Source of the DNA: Acetobacterium wieringae
Lineage (GTDB): Bacteria > Bacillota > Clostridia > Eubacteriales > Eubacteriaceae
Reading direction: 5' to 3'
Length of the DNA stretch: 64,000 bases
NCBI RefSeq assembly: GCF_001766835.1
Contig: NZ_LKEU01000027.1
Location: 1-64,000 of the forward strand
Shown: positions 61,503 to 64,000 of the stretch, piece after piece
How the letters are laid out: each line of letters opens with the position of its first letter
How positions within the stretch are numbered: position 1 is the first letter of the stretch
The notes under the pieces: model-generated
The model's input: only the letters and a program-made list of their open reading frames with translations
What the model was told of the DNA's origin: nothing
The model's database searches: none
Translations under genes and position numbers: made by a program

Positions 61503-62624
61503 ATGCGCCAATTAATAACAATCAACCATGAACTTCATGAAAAATGGCGACAGGTTCTGTTTCGCACCTGCATTTATATCGGGGTCATTATTTTTGTTGC
61601 GGAATTTTTTATCTTTGTATTTAATAAACATGATCAACCCTTTAGCCCAGTCATTATCCGCTATCTTATATTTTATCTGGCCTTGCCTACGTTTTTGAAT
61701 CTTATCTTTATAGTGGGAGCCTATTTTATCCTGAAATCTGAAAAAACAAGTGAGAAGGCCAAAAATTACACGGTTGCCTTACTCTTTTTTCTGATTTGTG
61801 CCTGTGTGCAGTGTTTTCACTATACCTTTCCGGCAATTTTGTGTGTGCCCTGTATTGCAGTATTTATTACCGTTATTTTCCTGGATATCAACTTGACCCG
61901 TCTTATTTTCGGGCTGAGCTACGGTTCGTTGATTTTGGCTTTTCTGATCGCCCGGTTTGAGGCGGACAGGGCGGTTGAAGTAATCTTTCTGGATTGTGTG
62001 GTGGCGGGGATCATGATCTTTTGTGCCTATTTAGTAGCAACGGTGCTGACACGTTACACCAGCGAACAGGCCCAGAGTATCCATGACAGTTATTTAAAGC
62101 AGATGGAACTGATTCAGGAAGCAAAAACCGAACCCCTCACCGGACTTTTAAATCGCCGGGCGATGGTAGATGTACTGGGCCAGGCGGTTTATCAGGACGC
62201 TGAGTCCAGAAAGCCACTGATTATGGCGGTGATTGATCTGGATGACTTTAAAAAGGTTAATGATACCTATGGTCATCGCAAAGGGGATGAGGTGCTGATT
62301 ACCCTGGCAGATATTCTCAAGCGGAATACCCCGGGAAATGAAAATGTCTTCCGTTATGGCGGGGAGGAATTTGTGGTGTTGTTTAGTGGTTATCCCATTG
62401 GAACGGTGGTTGGGTTGCTCGACCAAATGCATCAGGAATTCAGCACGCATGATTTTAATTTTGCTGCGGGTGAAAGAATCACTTTTAGCTGTGGGATCGC
62501 AGAATACACTGACAGCGGCTGGTCAACCAGTGAGTTTTTTGAAAAGGCGGATCAGGCACTTTATCTGGCTAAAAGCGAAGGGAAAAATCAGAACAGGATC
62601 TATGAAAAACGGCTGGAAGCCTAG
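61503..62624 (+). CDS. Membrane GGDEF diguanylate cyclase
   Basis: 373 residues. Six hydrophobic segments (about 15-200) precede a GGDEF domain from about 205: LTGLLNRRAMVDVL, AVIDLDDFKKVNDTYGHRKGDEVL, FRYGGEEFVVLF (GGEEF, active form) and DQALYLAKSEGKNQ. There is no RxxD inhibitory site five residues before the motif. It makes c-di-GMP, and could oppose the EAL protein at 39790. GAAGCGAGGG precedes ATG 61503. Confidence 0.9.
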   Translation: MRQLITINHELHEKWRQVLFRTCIYIGVIIFVAEFFIFVFNKHDQPFSPVIIRYLIFYLALPTFLNLIFIVGAYFILKSEKTSEKAKNYTVALLFFLICACVQCFHYTFPAILCVPCIAVFITVIFLDINLTRLIFGLSYGSLILAFLIARFEADRAVEVIFLDCVVAGIMIFCAYLVATVLTRYTSEQAQSIHDSYLKQMELIQEAKTEPLTGLLNRRAMVDVLGQAVYQDAESRKPLIMAVIDLDDFKKVNDTYGHRKGDEVLITLADILKRNTPGNENVFRYGGEEFVVLFSGYPIGTVVGLLDQMHQEFSTHDFNFAAGERITFSCGIAEYTDSGWSTSEFFEKADQALYLAKSEGKNQNRIYEKRLEA

Positions 62625-62696
62625 CAGCGCATCCAGCACCATGCGTCCGGTTGACGAGGAATGAACTGGGCGTATTTTAATTTTATCAGGTAAACT

Positions 62697-62728
62697 TTAA
62701 CAAATCTTTAACAGCAGAAGGATATAAT
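62697..62728 (+). promoter_or_regulatory. Pho-box-like direct repeat and -10 box
   Basis: TTAACA (62697-62702) and TTAACA (62708-62713) are separated by five bases, an 11-base period as in the PhoP boxes of Bacillus. TATAAT follows at 62723-62728. This suits activation of the two-component operon by its own OmpR-type regulator. Confidence 0.6.
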
Positions 62729-62761
62729 GGCTTCCGCTACTCAAGTTTAGGAGAAAGAATA

Positions 62762-63436
62762 ATGATCAATATCTTAGTCGTCGAGGATGATGTCAAACTG
62801 AATTATATTGTCTGTTCATTTTTAAATGATAACGGCTACCATGCCATCAGTTGTAAAAACGGCACCGAGGCCTTTGACCGGATTCTGGAAGAATCGGTGA
62901 ACCTGATTGTTTCGGATATCATGATGCCGGAAATGGATGGTTTTGAATTTGCCGCAGAAATCAGAAAACAGGATAAAGCCATCCCGATTCTGTTTATGAC
63001 CGCCCGGGATGATATGGGAGCCAAGCAAAAGGGTTACAGCCTGGGCATTGATGATTATATGGTCAAACCGATTGAAATGGATGAACTGCTTTTGCGGGTG
63101 GCAGCCTTGCTACGCCGGGCTGATATCCGCAATGAGCGAAAACTTACGGTGGGCTCGCTCGTCTTAAACGAAGAGGAAACCACTGCCTATCTCAACGCCG
63201 CCGAATTGCCATTAACGGTAAAAGAATTTAATATTCTGTTTAAGTTGCTATCTTACCCCAAACGAACCTTTACCCGGACCCAGCTGATGGATGAATTTTG
63301 GGGCTATGACAGCGAAAGCAGCCCCCGAACCGTGGATGTGTCGATCACTAAACTGCGGGACAAACTTTCAGACTGTACGGATGTGGAGATTGTAACTGTC
63401 CGGGGATTGGGCTACAAGGCGGTGATTAAAGGATGA
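62762..63436 (+). CDS. OmpR-family response regulator (PhoP-like?)
   Basis: 224 residues. The receiver has EDD at 8-10, phospho-acceptor Asp52 in LIVSDIMMP and Lys in YMVKPIE; the winged-helix effector ends TVRGLGYKAVI. TTAGGAG precedes ATG 62762. Its stop overlaps the kinase start (ATGA). The Pho-box-like repeat upstream points to a phosphate-type regulator, but the protein alone does not prove that. Confidence 0.92.
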   Translation: MINILVVEDDVKLNYIVCSFLNDNGYHAISCKNGTEAFDRILEESVNLIVSDIMMPEMDGFEFAAEIRKQDKAIPILFMTARDDMGAKQKGYSLGIDDYMVKPIEMDELLLRVAALLRRADIRNERKLTVGSLVLNEEETTAYLNAAELPLTVKEFNILFKLLSYPKRTFTRTQLMDEFWGYDSESSPRTVDVSITKLRDKLSDCTDVEIVTVRGLGYKAVIKG

Positions 63437-64000
63437 AAATTTGTTATCGGGAGCAGAAAGATAAACGGATCAATGCCAGGCGGTCTTTCTGGAAAGAATT
63501 TTTAATCATCTTTGGGGTGGTATTAATCTGCAGTGCCGGGCAAGTGCTGATTTTTAATCGGCAGATGCTGGACCAGGCCAATCCCTGGATCATGGCGCTG
63601 GTGGGGATGTCCTATGCCCTATTTATGGGACTGATTGTCAGCCTGGGCACCCGTTTTATTATGTATACCGGATTTCAACGGCCGTTGACCGAAATCGGTC
63701 AGGCCGCCCGAAAAGTGGCGGCTGGCGACTTTACTGTTCACGTTCATTCTCAGCGCAAGGACAATAAAAAGGATGAGCTGGAAGTGCTGATTGATGATTT
63801 TAACAAGATGGTCGAGGAATTGGCCACCATTGAAACCTTAAAGAGCGATTTCATCGCCAACGTATCCCATGAAATGAAAACACCATTGGCGATTATCCAA
63901 AGCTATGCCTCAGCGCTCAGAAAAGAAGCCTTGCCCCAGGATGAAAAACAGGAATATATTGATACCATTGTCGAGGCATCAAAAAAACTATCCACCTTGG
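63433..64000 (+). CDS. Sensor histidine kinase, 3' end outside window
   Basis: 189 residues visible. Two N-terminal membrane helices (about 20-40 and 52-75) have almost no extracellular loop between them, then a HAMP domain (about 80-130; TEIGQAARKVAAGDFTVHV) and the dimerisation/phospho-acceptor helix with His in FIANVSHEMKTPLAII. The ATPase domain is beyond the window. The short loop suggests sensing within the membrane or through a partner. Coupled to the response regulator by ATGA overlap. Confidence 0.9.
   Translation, partial: MKICYREQKDKRINARRSFWKEFLIIFGVVLICSAGQVLIFNRQMLDQANPWIMALVGMSYALFMGLIVSLGTRFIMYTGFQRPLTEIGQAARKVAAGDFTVHVHSQRKDNKKDELEVLIDDFNKMVEELATIETLKSDFIANVSHEMKTPLAIIQSYASALRKEALPQDEKQEYIDTIVEASKKLSTL

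Overview
The window looks like chromosome from a low-to-moderate G+C Firmicute of class Clostridia, most likely an Acetobacterium/Eubacterium-type acetogen. The signs are clostridial hydrophobic W (ChW) repeats on a secreted protein, AGGAGG-type ribosome binding sites with frequent TTG/GTG starts, TTGACA-N17-TATAAT promoters, and families common in anaerobic Clostridia (EFR1 ferredoxin-flavodoxin, DUF3795, DUF1638, MetH-activation-like proteins, DUF1538). The species is inference. No rRNA, tRNA or CRISPR array was found.

Layout. 1-2580 is a graveyard: the right part of an IS3-family element, then fragments of a phospholipase D-like gene, a DHA2 drug exporter, a small hypothetical gene and an EamA transporter. 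2589-11730 holds a TetR regulator with oleate hydratase, DUF1810, a secreted beta-helix/ChW protein, a PadR regulator with its ABC exporter, and a PLD-like lipoprotein. 11855-19126 holds a prolyl-tRNA editing-type protein, a two-component system with an alpha/beta hydrolase, a sigma-70 family factor, DUF3795, and a minus-strand operon (DUF2089, SHOCT-like, small hypothetical, holin-like). 19497-46838 is a run of short metabolic, transport and regulatory units: several alpha/beta hydrolases, EFR1, LysE with XRE-cupin, EamA with LysR, radical SAM, nitroreductase, class I aldolase, a Vat-like acetyltransferase, AraC, a solute-binding protein with a Cache-GGDEF-EAL protein, flavodoxin, and two MFS exporters.

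47778-55557 is the most striking part. It is an eight-gene, one-strand, visibly AT-rich cluster bounded by a 0.9-kb AT-rich spacer and a decayed IS256-family element. It encodes an S-adenosylmethionine decarboxylase (SpeD) homologue, a MoxR/NorQ-type AAA ATPase, two different proteins resembling the activation domain of B12-dependent methionine synthase, an alanine dehydrogenase/transhydrogenase-like oxidoreductase, an MFS transporter, a SAM-dependent methyltransferase-fold protein and a NorD/CobT-type VWA protein. I know of no described system with this composition. It combines a SAM-derived biosynthetic and export set with an ATPase/VWA pair of the kind that matures metalloenzymes, so both a novel exported small molecule and a corrinoid or metal enzyme activation role are open.

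56314-64000 holds DUF1638, a TetR with a radical SAM protein, a P-II-like/DUF1538 membrane pair, a GGDEF protein, and a second two-component system preceded by a Pho-box-like direct repeat; its kinase runs off the window end. Many regulators here carry unusually clear inverted-repeat operators next to or over their promoters (PadR, XRE-cupin, both TetRs), so local autoregulated units are the rule.
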